Assembly (NCBI RefSeq): GCF_017744395.1
Contig: NZ_JAGIBI010000001.1
Location: 1,202,983-1,266,982, forward strand
Direction of reading: 5' to 3'
DNA: 64,000 nt
From: Herbaspirillum sp.
Lineage (GTDB): Bacteria > Pseudomonadota > Gammaproteobacteria > Burkholderiales > Burkholderiaceae_D
Part shown: piece by piece, positions 36,105 to 45,402 of the stretch
Numbering within the stretch: the stretch's first letter is position 1
How the letters are laid out: the number at the start of each line of letters is the position of its first letter
The notes under the pieces: generated by a model
Databases searched by the model: none
The model's input: the letters and a program-made list of their open reading frames with translations, nothing else
Told to the model about the DNA's origin: nothing
Position numbers and translations under genes: made by a program

Positions 36105-37388
36105 ATGCGCAGAGCAATCCTGAAATCCGTGGCCGCCCTGGCCGTCAGCGCCGCATTCGGCGCCAGCGCCTTCGCCGCCAACCCGGTCGAAATCAGTTTC
36201 TACTACCCCGTCGCCGTCGGCGGCGCCGTCACCAAGACCATCGACAGCATGGTGGCCGACTTCGAAAAAGCCAACCCGGACATCAAGGTCAAGGCGGTCT
36301 ATGCCGGCACCTACCAGGAAAGCATCGTCAAGGCGCTGACCGCGTTCAAGAGCGGCACCCCGCCGACCCTGGCGGTGCTGCTGTCGACCGACCTGTTCAC
36401 CCTGATCGATGAAAACGCCATCGTGCCCATCGACGGCCTGGCCAACGACAAGGCCTGGATCGACGGCTTCTACAAGGGCTTTATGGAGAATAGCCAGACC
36501 GGCGGCAAGACCTGGGGCGTGCCGTTCCAGCGTTCGACCATCGTCATGTACTACAACAAGAACCTGTTCAAGGAAGCCGGCCTGAACCCGGACAAGGCGC
36601 CCGCCACCTGGACCGAGATGGTCGAGGCCGCCAAGAAGCTGACCAAGCGCGATGCCGCCGGAAACGTCAGCCAATGGGGCGTGAAGATCCCCTCGACCGG
36701 CTTCGGCTACTGGATGTTCCAGGCGATGGCCGCCTCCAACGACACCATCCTGATGAACAATGCCGGCACCAAGACCTACTTCGACAAGCCGGGCGCCGTG
36801 CAGGCCTTGCAGCACTGGGTCGACCTGGCCGCCAAGGACAAGGTGATGCCGTCCGGCTCGATCGAATGGGGCACCACGCCCAAGGACTTCCTGGAGCAAA
36901 AGGCCGCCATGGTCTGGACCACCACCGGCAACCTGACCAACATCCGCACCAACGCCACCTTCCCGTTCGGCGTGGCCATGCTGCCGGGCAACAAGCACCC
37001 GGGCAGCCCGACCGGCGGCGGCAACTTCTACGTCTTCAACAAGACCTCGCCGGAGCAGCAAAAGGCGGCGCTGAAGTTCATCCGCTTCGCCACCGAGCCG
37101 GCGCGCGCGGCGCAATGGTCGATCGCCACCGGCTACGTGGCCCCGCGCCAGGATGCCTGGGATACCCCGGAAATGAAGAAGTACCTGCAGGAAGTCCCGG
37201 CCGCCGGCGTGGCGCGCGAGCAGATGAAGTACGGCGTGGCCGAACTGTCGACGCATGACAACCAGCGTGTGACCAAGGCCCTGAACGACAACCTGCAGGC
37301 CGCCCTGGCCGGCACCAAGGCGCCGGAAGCCGCGCTGAAGGATGCCCAGCGCGAGTCGGACCGCATCCTGCGCTCCTACGGCCGCTAA
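36105..37388 (+). CDS. ugpB: UgpB-like periplasmic substrate-binding protein
   Basis: A 427-residue family 1 solute-binding protein with a signal peptide (MRRAILKSVAALAVSAAFG, cleavage after AFA). The sequence resembles UgpB: VYAGTYQESIVKALTAFKSGTPP, PFQRSTIVMYYNKNLFKEAGL and PTGGGNFYVFNKTSPEQQKAA. UgpB binds glycerol-3-phosphate and glycerophosphocholine in E. coli. A GGAG site precedes the start. A large hairpin follows the stop, typical for binding-protein genes that are expressed more than their permeases. A general polyol ligand cannot be excluded. Confidence 0.9.
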   Translation: MRRAILKSVAALAVSAAFGASAFAANPVEISFYYPVAVGGAVTKTIDSMVADFEKANPDIKVKAVYAGTYQESIVKALTAFKSGTPPTLAVLLSTDLFTLIDENAIVPIDGLANDKAWIDGFYKGFMENSQTGGKTWGVPFQRSTIVMYYNKNLFKEAGLNPDKAPATWTEMVEAAKKLTKRDAAGNVSQWGVKIPSTGFGYWMFQAMAASNDTILMNNAGTKTYFDKPGAVQALQHWVDLAAKDKVMPSGSIEWGTTPKDFLEQKAAMVWTTTGNLTNIRTNATFPFGVAMLPGNKHPGSPTGGGNFYVFNKTSPEQQKAALKFIRFATEPARAAQWSIATGYVAPRQDAWDTPEMKKYLQEVPAAGVAREQMKYGVAELSTHDNQRVTKALNDNLQAALAGTKAPEAALKDAQRESDRILRSYGR

Positions 37389-37412
37389 GCGTTCGCCGGC
37401 ATCGCAGTAAAA

Positions 37413-37461
37413 CCGGCCCGCCGCCGTCCCCGCCATGATGGCCGGGCGGCCGGCGGGCCGG
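37413..37461 (+). other. Large hairpin between the binding-protein and permease genes
   Basis: CCGGCCCGCCG (37413-37423) pairs perfectly with CGGCGGGCCGG (37451-37461), with further pairing possible inside the 27-base loop. There is no T-run. Such stems stabilise the upstream binding-protein message and lower downstream permease expression. Confidence 0.6.
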
Positions 37462-37531
37462 GGTTGCAAACTTGAATTCCGCGGCGCGCGCCGCCGCGCC
37501 CTTGCCGCTGGCACAGGCATAAAGGTCACCG

Positions 37532-38407
37532 ATGAACCGTCACCACTCTTCCGTCACACCCTGGCTGCTGCTGTTGCCGGCCATGGTGCTGCTGGTCGCC
37601 TTCACCCACTATCCGGCCGTGGCCACCATCTGGCACAGCTTCTTCTCCACGCCCAAGGGCGCCAACCCGTCGGTATTCGTCGGCCTGGAGAATTATGCGC
37701 TGATGGCCGACGATCCGGTGTTCTGGCGCGCCTTCTTCAACAACCTGTGGTTCGCGCTGGGCACCATCCCGGTCTCGATCGCGCTGGCCATCATGATGGC
37801 GCTGTGGGTCAACGACCGCCTGCTGGGCCGCGGCCTGCTGCGCCTGGCCTACTTCACGCCGACGGTGCTGCCGATGATCGCGGTGGCCAACATCTGGCTG
37901 TTCTTCTATACGCCGCAATACGGCCTGCTGGAACAGATCACCGGCGCGCTCGGCCTGCCTTCGCACAACTGGCTGGGCAATCCGGATACCGTGCTGGGCG
38001 CCATGATGGTGGTGGCGATCTGGAAGGAAGCCGGCTTCTTCATGATCTTCTACCTGGCCGCGCTGCAGCAGATCTCGCCGGTGCTGGCCGAGGCCGCCGG
38101 CCTGGAAGGCGCGACCCGCTGGCAGTATTTCTGGAAGGTGCAGTTCCCGCTGCTGATGCCGACCACGCTGTTCGTGCTGATCAACGCGCTGATCAATTCC
38201 TTCCGCCTGGTCGACCACATCGTGGTGATGACCAAGGGCGGGCCGGACAACGCCAGCTCGCTGCTGCTGTACTACATCTACGAAGTCGGCTTCGCCTTCT
38301 GGGACTCCTCCTATGCCGCCGCGCTGACGGTAGTGCTGCTGGCCATGCTGGGCGCGATCGCCTTCGTCAAATTCCGCATCCTCGACCGCAGGACCCACTA
38401 CCAATGA
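37532..38407 (+). CDS. ugpA: Ugp-type ABC transporter permease A
   Basis: A 291-residue inner-membrane permease with six predicted helices, beginning SVTPWLLLLPAMVLLVAFTHYP. The ATPase-contact EAA loop reads EAAGLEGATRWQYFWKVQFPLL, close to the consensus EAA-x3-G-x9-I-x-LP. It follows ugpB and overlaps ugpE by ATGA. Confidence 0.93.
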   Translation: MNRHHSSVTPWLLLLPAMVLLVAFTHYPAVATIWHSFFSTPKGANPSVFVGLENYALMADDPVFWRAFFNNLWFALGTIPVSIALAIMMALWVNDRLLGRGLLRLAYFTPTVLPMIAVANIWLFFYTPQYGLLEQITGALGLPSHNWLGNPDTVLGAMMVVAIWKEAGFFMIFYLAALQQISPVLAEAAGLEGATRWQYFWKVQFPLLMPTTLFVLINALINSFRLVDHIVVMTKGGPDNASSLLLYYIYEVGFAFWDSSYAAALTVVLLAMLGAIAFVKFRILDRRTHYQ

Positions 38408-39237
38408 TCTCGCAGACCTCCAATCCCTTCGGCGAGCGCAACCGGGCGCTGGAAACGATTTCGGCCTGGGTGCTCGGCCTGCTGTGGCTGCTGCCGCTGC
38501 TGTACGCGGTGTGGACCGCCTTCCACCCCGCCGAATTCGCCACGCGCTTTTCGCCGACGGCCCCGCTGACGCTGAAAAACTTCGCCAACGCCTGGGATGC
38601 CGCGCCGTTCCCGCGCTACTTCCTCAACACCTTCCTGCTGGTGACCATGATCCTGGCGGCGCAGATGCTGCTGGCCACGCTGGCGGCCTATGCCTTCGCC
38701 CGCTTCGCGTTCCGCGGCAGCAATGTGATGTTCATGCTGGTGCTGCTGCAGTTGATGGTGATGCCCGACATCCTGATCGTCGAGAACTACAACACCATGA
38801 ACCTGCTGGGCCTGCGCGACACCATCCTGTCCATCGGCCTGCCCTATTTCGCCTCGGCCTTCGGCATCTTCCTGCTGCGCCAGACCTTCAAGACCGTGCC
38901 GCGCGAACTGGACGAGGCCGCCACCGTGGAAGGCGCCTCGGCGCTGCAGGTGCTGATGCAGGTCTACGTGCCGCTGGCCAAGCCGATCTACATCGCCTTC
39001 GGGCTGGTATCGATCAGCACCCACTGGAACAACTTCCTGTGGCCGCTGATCGTCACCAACTCGGTCGAATCGCGCCCGCTCACCGTCGGCCTGCAGGTGT
39101 TTTCCTCGACCGACCAGGGCGTCGACTGGTCCATCATCACCGCCGCCACGCTGATGACCTCGGCGCCGCTGCTGCTGGCTTTCCTGCTGTTCCAGCGCCA
39201 GTTCGTGCAGTCCTTCATGCGGGCCGGCATCCGCTGA
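38404..39237 (+). CDS. ugpE: Ugp-type ABC transporter permease E
   Basis: A 277-residue permease, the partner of the preceding one. It has six helices and the EAA loop DEAATVEGASALQVLMQVYVPLAKP. The start overlaps the ugpA stop (ATGA). The C-terminus QFVQSFMRAGIR is typical for MalG/UgpE proteins (FVxGLTAGAVK-like). Confidence 0.93.
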   Translation: MISQTSNPFGERNRALETISAWVLGLLWLLPLLYAVWTAFHPAEFATRFSPTAPLTLKNFANAWDAAPFPRYFLNTFLLVTMILAAQMLLATLAAYAFARFAFRGSNVMFMLVLLQLMVMPDILIVENYNTMNLLGLRDTILSIGLPYFASAFGIFLLRQTFKTVPRELDEAATVEGASALQVLMQVYVPLAKPIYIAFGLVSISTHWNNFLWPLIVTNSVESRPLTVGLQVFSSTDQGVDWSIITAATLMTSAPLLLAFLLFQRQFVQSFMRAGIR

Positions 39238-39354
39238 ACAAGGACAAAGAACCAAGGACGGGCCCGCAGAGGCCCGCTTCGCAGGACCATAACAAGCACC
39301 ATGACATCGCGCGACATCGCAACACCGTTGTTTGCAACAGAGCAAGGAAGACCA

Positions 39355-40230
39355 ATGAAACTCATCAGCTGGAACATCCAGTGGGCCCGCGGCATCGACG
39401 GCCGCGTGGACCCGGCGCGCATCGTGCGCGACGCGCGCGCCATGGGCGACTTCGACGTGCTGTGCCTGCAGGAAGTGGGCGCCAATTACCCGGCACCCGG
39501 CCTGGCCGGCAGCGCCGGCGAAAACCAGTTCGAACAATTCGCGCAACTACTACCGGACTTCACCCCGGTGCCCATCGCCGGCGTCGACGTGATCGCCCCC
39601 GACGGCACGCGCCGCTGCTTCGGCAACATGGTGCTGTCGCGCTATCCGGTGCAGCGCGTGCTGCGCCACCAGTTGCCGTGGCCGGTCGACCCGAACGTGA
39701 TCAGCATGCCGCGCACGCTGCTGGAGGTGACGCTGGACACGCCGCTGGGCCCGGTGCGGGTGATGAATACCCACCTCGAATATTATTCCGCGCTGCAGCG
39801 CCGCGCACAGGTGGAAGCCATCCGTCGCTGCCACGAGGAAACCTGCGGCCGCGCCGCCGGCGAGATGGCGGCCGACCGCCGCGGTTCGCCCTATCACGCG
39901 TTCCCGCACGCCACCAGGACGATCCTTGTCGGCGACTTCAATTTCCGTCCGGAAGACCCGTTGCACGCCCGCCTGCAGGAGCCGTTCGCCGGCCGCGGCG
40001 GCAATGCGTCGCAGCATGTGCCGCGCCTGGTCGATGCCTGGCAGCACCTGCACGGGAACCAAGCGCATCCGATCAATGTCGGTCAATATGACCGTGAACA
40101 ATGGCCCGAAGCATTCACCTGCGACTTCATTTTCGCCAGCGAAGACCTGCTGCCGCATGTGCATGCCTTCGAAGTCGACGGCCATACGCAGTCTTCCGAC
40201 CATCAGCCGCAATTGCTGGTGCTGCGATGA
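39355..40230 (+). CDS. Endonuclease/exonuclease/phosphatase-family hydrolase, probable organophosphate phosphodiesterase
   Basis: A 291-residue EEP-fold (DNase I-like) metal-dependent hydrolase. The catalytic motifs are SWNIQWARG (Asn), LCLQEVG (Glu), NTHLEYYS, VGDFNFRPED (Asp/Asn) and the final SDHQPQ (Asp/His pair). It has no signal peptide, so it acts in the cytoplasm. The gene takes the place that ugpQ (glycerophosphodiesterase) holds in E. coli, and it overlaps the HAD phosphatase gene (ATGA). A role in splitting imported glycerophosphodiesters fits the context but is inference; EEP enzymes also include nucleases and sphingomyelinases. Confidence 0.85.
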   Translation: MKLISWNIQWARGIDGRVDPARIVRDARAMGDFDVLCLQEVGANYPAPGLAGSAGENQFEQFAQLLPDFTPVPIAGVDVIAPDGTRRCFGNMVLSRYPVQRVLRHQLPWPVDPNVISMPRTLLEVTLDTPLGPVRVMNTHLEYYSALQRRAQVEAIRRCHEETCGRAAGEMAADRRGSPYHAFPHATRTILVGDFNFRPEDPLHARLQEPFAGRGGNASQHVPRLVDAWQHLHGNQAHPINVGQYDREQWPEAFTCDFIFASEDLLPHVHAFEVDGHTQSSDHQPQLLVLR

Positions 40231-41018
40231 GGCCGCTGGAACAGATGCCGCACGCGCGGGTCGCTACCATCTTCACCGATATCGACGATACGCTGACCAC
40301 CGGCGGAAAATTGAGCGCCGAGGCCTATGAAGCCCTGGAGGCTTTGCAGCAGGCGGGATTGCGGGTCATCCCGGTGACCGGGCGCCCGGCCGGATGGTGC
40401 GACCAGATCGCACGCTTATGGCCGGTCGATGGCATCATCGGAGAAAACGGAGCGCTCTACATGTGGCACGATACCCAAACCGGCAAACTGCAGACCCGCC
40501 ACCTGCTCGATGAAGCCAGCCGCGCCGGCAACGCCGCGCGCCTGGCGGGAGTGTGCGAACGCATCCTGCGCGAAGTGCCCGGATGCGCGGTGGCGTCCGA
40601 CCAGTTCTGCCGCCAGTACGACCTGGCGATCGATTTCTGCGAGGACGTGCCGCCGCTGCCGCGCGATGCGGTCGACCGCATCGTCCGGATCATGGAGGAA
40701 TCGGGCATGACCGCGAAGATCAGTTCCATCCACGTCAACGGCTGGTTCGGCGACTACGACAAGCTGAGCATGGCGCGCCTGATGATGCGCGAACGCTATG
40801 GCGTGGACCTGGCCGACGAGGCCGAACGCAGCCGCTGCGTGTTCGCCGGCGACTCGCCCAACGACGCGCCGATGTTCGCCTACTTCCCGTTGTCGGTAGG
40901 CGTGGCCAACGTGCTCGAATTCGCCGACCGCCTGGCGCACGCGCCGCACTTCATCACCCGCCAGCCTTGCGGCGCGGGCTTTGCGGAACTGACCCGGCAC
41001 CTGCTGGCGCGGCCATGA
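40227..41018 (+). CDS. HAD-superfamily (type IIB-like) phosphatase
   Basis: A 263-residue HAD hydrolase. Motif I is FTDIDDTLTTGG (nucleophile Asp18, acid/base Asp20), motif II is VIPVTGRPAGW, and motif IV is FAGDSPNDAPMF. A cap segment between motifs II and III, as in mannosyl-3-phosphoglycerate and sucrose/trehalose-phosphate phosphatases, selects the substrate. Start and stop overlap the neighbouring genes by ATGA, so translation is coupled throughout. In this operon it probably dephosphorylates a product of the imported organophosphate; the exact substrate is unknown. Confidence 0.88.
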   Translation: MRPLEQMPHARVATIFTDIDDTLTTGGKLSAEAYEALEALQQAGLRVIPVTGRPAGWCDQIARLWPVDGIIGENGALYMWHDTQTGKLQTRHLLDEASRAGNAARLAGVCERILREVPGCAVASDQFCRQYDLAIDFCEDVPPLPRDAVDRIVRIMEESGMTAKISSIHVNGWFGDYDKLSMARLMMRERYGVDLADEAERSRCVFAGDSPNDAPMFAYFPLSVGVANVLEFADRLAHAPHFITRQPCGAGFAELTRHLLARP

Positions 41019-42718
41019 CTACCCTGCTGCACCTGATGTCGGCGCTGGCCCTGCTGGTATGGGGCACGCACATCGTGCGCACGGACGTGCTGCGGGTCTA
41101 TGGCGCGCAGCTGCGCCGCATCCTCTCCACCAGCATCACCCGCCGCTGGATGGCCTTCGCCGCCGGCCTGGGCGTGACCAGCCTGGTCCAGAGCAGCAAC
41201 GCCACCGCCGTCATCGTGTGTTCCTTCGTGGCGCAGGGCCTGGTGGGTCTCACGCCCGCGCTGGCCATCATGCTGGGCGCCGACGTCGGCACCGCGCTGA
41301 TGACCGGTGTGCTCAGCTTCGACCTCTCGTGGGTGTCGCCTCTACTGATCTTCGGCGGCGTGCTGGTCTACCTGTCGCGCCGCCACACTTCCATCGGCCG
41401 CCTCGGCCGCGCCGTGATCGGGCTGGGCCTGATCCTGCTGGCGCTGGAACTGATCGGCGCGGCCACGCGGCCGATGATGCACACGGCCGGCATCAAGGTG
41501 CTGTTCTCCACGCTGACCGGCGACGTGCTGCTGGATGCGCTGATCGGCGCGCTGTTCGCCATGCTGACCTACTCCAGCCTGGCGGCGGTGCTGCTGGCGG
41601 CGACCCTGGCCACCTCCGGCATCATCTCGCTGAAGGTGGCGCTGTGCCTGGTGATCGGCGCCAATCTCGGCAGCGGCGTCACCGCCCTGCTGTCGGCCGC
41701 CAGCCAGAACGTGGCCGGGCGCCGCGTGGCGCTGGGCAGCATGCTGTTCCGCCTGTCGGGCGCCATCGTGGTGCTGCCCTTCATCAACCAGCTCGAACTG
41801 GTGATCGCCCAGTTCAGCCACGACCTGCGCTTCGGCGTGGTGGCCTTCCACGTGCTCTACAACAGCGTGCGCTGCGGCCTGCTGCTGCCGCTGGTGGAAC
41901 CAATGGCGCAACTGTGCGTGCGCCTGCTGCCCGAGAACCCGCTGGACGACGACGCCATCCACTCGCGCCACCTCGACCCGGGCGCCATCGACACCCCCAC
42001 GCTGGCGCTGGCCAACGCCTCGCGCGAGGTGCTGCGCATCGGCGACCTGATCGAGAAGATGCTGCATTGCCTTTTGCCGGTCATCCGTGAAAACGATACC
42101 ATCCGCGCCCAGCAAATCCGCCGGATCGACGACGACGTCGACAAGCTCTATACCGAGGTGAAGATGTACCTGGCGCGCGTCTCGCGCGAAGAGCTCTCGG
42201 CGCGCGAAGTGCGGCGCTGGACCGACGTCATCACGCTGACCATCAACCTGGAACAGGCCGGCGACATCATCGTGCGCATCGTCAAGGGACTGGAGAATAA
42301 GAAGATCGCGCCGCAACGCACCTTCTCCGAGGCCGGCATGCAAGAGGTCTGCGAGATGCACGCGCGCCTGCTGGCCAGCCTGCAGCTCGGCCTGTCGGTG
42401 TTCCTCGAAGGCGACCTGCGCAGCGCCCGGAAGCTGCTGGCGGAAAAGGAATCCTTCCGCGACCTCGAACGCGCCTACGCCAAGACCCACCTGATCCGCC
42501 TGGCCGGCCAGACCCAGGAAAGCATCGAAACCAGTTCGCTGCACCTGGACCTGATCAGCGACATGAAGCGCATGCATTCGCTGTTCTGCTCGACCGCCTA
42601 TTCGGTGCTGGACGAAGCCGGGATGCTGCGCCACAGCCGGATGGAAACCGTCCATGAAGATGAAGAGCGGCGCCGCATGATGGAGCGGCAGGAAGGCGAT
42701 TACTCGCAACCGCCCTGA
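41015..42718 (+). CDS. Na/Pi-cotransporter family protein with C-terminal PhoU-like domain
   Basis: A 567-residue protein. The first about 310 residues hold two inverted repeats of the Na/Pi family with the QSSNAT signature (Gln59-Thr64) and a matching second repeat around MLTYSSLAAVLLAATLA. The C-terminal about 220 residues are a helical PhoU-like domain (IGDLIEKMLHCLLPVIREND and following). E. coli YjbB has the same design and is linked to phosphate export. As the last gene of the glpD-ugp operon it may release phosphate freed during organophosphate catabolism. A terminator follows. Confidence 0.9.
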   Translation: MTTLLHLMSALALLVWGTHIVRTDVLRVYGAQLRRILSTSITRRWMAFAAGLGVTSLVQSSNATAVIVCSFVAQGLVGLTPALAIMLGADVGTALMTGVLSFDLSWVSPLLIFGGVLVYLSRRHTSIGRLGRAVIGLGLILLALELIGAATRPMMHTAGIKVLFSTLTGDVLLDALIGALFAMLTYSSLAAVLLAATLATSGIISLKVALCLVIGANLGSGVTALLSAASQNVAGRRVALGSMLFRLSGAIVVLPFINQLELVIAQFSHDLRFGVVAFHVLYNSVRCGLLLPLVEPMAQLCVRLLPENPLDDDAIHSRHLDPGAIDTPTLALANASREVLRIGDLIEKMLHCLLPVIRENDTIRAQQIRRIDDDVDKLYTEVKMYLARVSREELSAREVRRWTDVITLTINLEQAGDIIVRIVKGLENKKIAPQRTFSEAGMQEVCEMHARLLASLQLGLSVFLEGDLRSARKLLAEKESFRDLERAYAKTHLIRLAGQTQESIETSSLHLDLISDMKRMHSLFCSTAYSVLDEAGMLRHSRMETVHEDEERRRMMERQEGDYSQPP

Positions 42719-42738
42719 GAAGGGAACCCGCAAACGAC

Positions 42739-42765
42739 AAGGCCGGCTTCCAAACCGGCCTTTTT
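42739..42765 (+). terminator. Rho-independent terminator of the organophosphate operon
   Basis: AAGGCCGG (42739-42746) pairs with CCGGCCTT (42755-42762) across loop CTTCCAAA, followed by more T residues. It lies 20 bases after the Na/Pi gene and before the convergent lipoprotein gene. Confidence 0.88.
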
Positions 42766-42790
42766 CATGCGCGCACGCCATGCGGCGCGC

Positions 42791-43315
42791 TCAATGCCCG
42801 CCGAAGATCTCCGAGATCGAGGTGCGCACCACCTTCTTGGTGCCGATGTCGAAATGCACGTTGAACAGCCGGTCCTCGTGCACATAGCGGTACTTCCAGT
42901 CCCACACCTCTTCGTTCTTGCGGGCGAACTGCACCACGCTGCGCGGCCGGCCCAGCATGCGCCGCACCTCGTCGCTGGACATGCCGGGGCGGATGGTGTC
43001 GAAGTTCTCCTGGGTCAGGACCTGCTTGTAGTCGATCAGCGTGCCGGAGGCGCCGATGGCGAACATCCAGGTACGGATGCCTTGCGGCCCCTTGGGATAT
43101 TCCAGGGTGCGGGCGCCGTTGCCGTCGTCCCAGACGGTGTCGGGCTGGCCCATCACGCCGCGCACGTCGGCTTCGGTGGAGATGCCCTTTTGCAGCTTGT
43201 CCAGGCCGAACTCCTCGATCGGATTGCCGTTGCGGTCGCAACCGAACATTGCCACGGCGGCAACAAAAGCGCCCACGGTGGCGACGCAACGGCGGGCAAA
43301 TTCAAAAACTCGCAT
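42791..43315 (-). CDS. Lipoprotein with two BamE/SmpA-like repeats
   Basis: A 174-residue lipoprotein: a signal sequence (MRVFEFARRCVATVGAFVAA) and lipobox AMFGC, with the lipidated Cys at about residue 26. Two BamE-like modules follow, KLQKGISTEADVRGVMGQPD and IRPGMSSDEVRRMLGRPRSV, each with the G-x-D/E-V-x-x-x-x-G-x-P pattern. BamE itself is shorter and has one module. The start ATG at 43315 has AAGGA six bases upstream; the ATG at 43321 touches the same site. It probably acts in outer-membrane assembly, which is inferred from the domain only. Confidence 0.82.
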   Translation of the reverse strand: MRVFEFARRCVATVGAFVAAVAMFGCDRNGNPIEEFGLDKLQKGISTEADVRGVMGQPDTVWDDGNGARTLEYPKGPQGIRTWMFAIGASGTLIDYKQVLTQENFDTIRPGMSSDEVRRMLGRPRSVVQFARKNEEVWDWKYRYVHEDRLFNVHFDIGTKKVVRTSISEIFGGH

Positions 43316-43401
43316 ACTCATTCCTTGCTCATCCTTTTGATTATCCCTGATCAAGACAAGGTAAAATAAAGCCTCTGTGTTTCATTTTGCTTGAAAATAT
43401 C

Positions 43402-43605
43402 ATGCTCTTCGGAAAAAAAACCGCCTACGTATCTGAAATCACCCAGTTCATCGACGAACTGAAGCAGAAGAATCCGAAGCTGGAAGAGTCGCAGCGCGCC
43501 GGCCGCGCCCTGCTGTGGGACAAGGAACCCATCGACCTGGACAAGGTCGCCCGCGACAAGGCTTCGCGCGTGGACCAGCAACCCTACGTCTACCAATCGC
43601 ACTGA
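43402..43605 (+). CDS. DUF3460 family protein
   Basis: A 67-residue acidic-basic soluble protein beginning MLFGKKTAYVSEITQFIDEL, followed by QRAGRALLWDKEPIDLD and ending QQPYVYQSH, the pattern of DUF3460, a small family of Burkholderiales. Its function is unknown. It stands 10 bases before scpA and is probably co-transcribed with it. A TTG 15 bases upstream is a possible alternative start. Confidence 0.8.
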   Translation: MLFGKKTAYVSEITQFIDELKQKNPKLEESQRAGRALLWDKEPIDLDKVARDKASRVDQQPYVYQSH

Positions 43606-43615
43606 TTCAGGCAGC

Positions 43616-44515
43616 ATGACGGCAAACGCAGGCGGCGGCGATCCGTCCGGCAACGCCGGCGAACAGCAGCGCAACGCCGACGCCCTGGAAATCACTCCCG
43701 CAGGACAACCCGACACCACGCCCGATGTGATCGACGGCGTGGCGTTGGCGCGCCTGTACGGCGAACCGCTGTTCCAGCTGCCCAATGACCTGTACATCCC
43801 GCCGGATGCGCTGGAAGTCTTCCTGGAAGCCTTCCAGGGGCCGCTGGACCTGTTGCTGTACCTGATCCGCAAGCAGAACTTCAACATCCTTGACATCCCG
43901 CTGGCCCAGGTCACCGCCCAGTACCTGGAATACGTCGACCAGATCCGCAAGCAGAACCTGGAGCTGGCCGCCGAATACCTGCTGATGGCCGCCATGCTGA
44001 TCGAGATCAAGTCGCGCATGCTGCTGCCGGCCAAGAAGGCCGATACCGGCGAGGAGCCGGAAGACCCGCGCGCCGAGCTGGTGCGGCGCCTGTTGGAATA
44101 CGAACAGATCAAGCTGGCCGCGCAGGAGCTAGACGCGCTGCCGCAGGTCGGCCGCGACTACGTGCGCACCCAGGTCTACATCGAGCAGACCGTGGTCACG
44201 CGCTGGCCTGAAGTCGACATGGACGACCTCAAGGCGGTCTGGGCCGACATCCTCAAGCGCGCCAAGCTGACCGCGCACCACCACATCAGCCGCGAGGAAC
44301 TGTCGGTGCGCGAGCACATGACGGGCATCCTGCGCCGGCTGCAGTCGGCGCGTTTCGTCGAGTTCTCCGACCTGTTCGATCCCTCGCGCGGGGTGCCGGT
44401 GGTGGTGGTGAACTTCATCGCCCTGCTGGAGCTGGCCAAGGAAACCCTGATCGAAATCACCCAGGCCGAAGCCTTCGCCCCCATCTATGTCAGACTGTCG
44501 TACTCGCCGAGCTGA
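43616..44515 (+). CDS. scpA: Segregation and condensation protein A
   Basis: ScpA is the kleisin subunit of the SMC-ScpAB condensin. The 299-residue protein has a nonconserved N-terminal stretch of about 60 residues and then the ScpA core: FQGPLDLLLYLIRKQNFNILDIPL, ITAQYLEYV-like QVTAQYLEYVDQI, AAEYLLMAAMLIEIKSRMLLP, and a C-terminal winged helix (SARFVEFSDLFDPSRG ... FIALLELAKETLIEI) that binds SMC. No scpB is visible next to it. panC follows 45 bases later. Confidence 0.95.
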   Translation: MTANAGGGDPSGNAGEQQRNADALEITPAGQPDTTPDVIDGVALARLYGEPLFQLPNDLYIPPDALEVFLEAFQGPLDLLLYLIRKQNFNILDIPLAQVTAQYLEYVDQIRKQNLELAAEYLLMAAMLIEIKSRMLLPAKKADTGEEPEDPRAELVRRLLEYEQIKLAAQELDALPQVGRDYVRTQVYIEQTVVTRWPEVDMDDLKAVWADILKRAKLTAHHHISREELSVREHMTGILRRLQSARFVEFSDLFDPSRGVPVVVVNFIALLELAKETLIEITQAEAFAPIYVRLSYSPS

Positions 44516-45400
<885 letters not shown>

Positions 45401-45402
45401 AC

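Noticed and set aside
37532..39237. Assignment of the ABC importer to maltose or a general polyol
   Set aside because: Permease and ATPase sequences alone would allow it, but the UgpB-like binding protein and linkage to glpD make a glycerol-phosphate substrate more likely; the alternative is mentioned in the feature.
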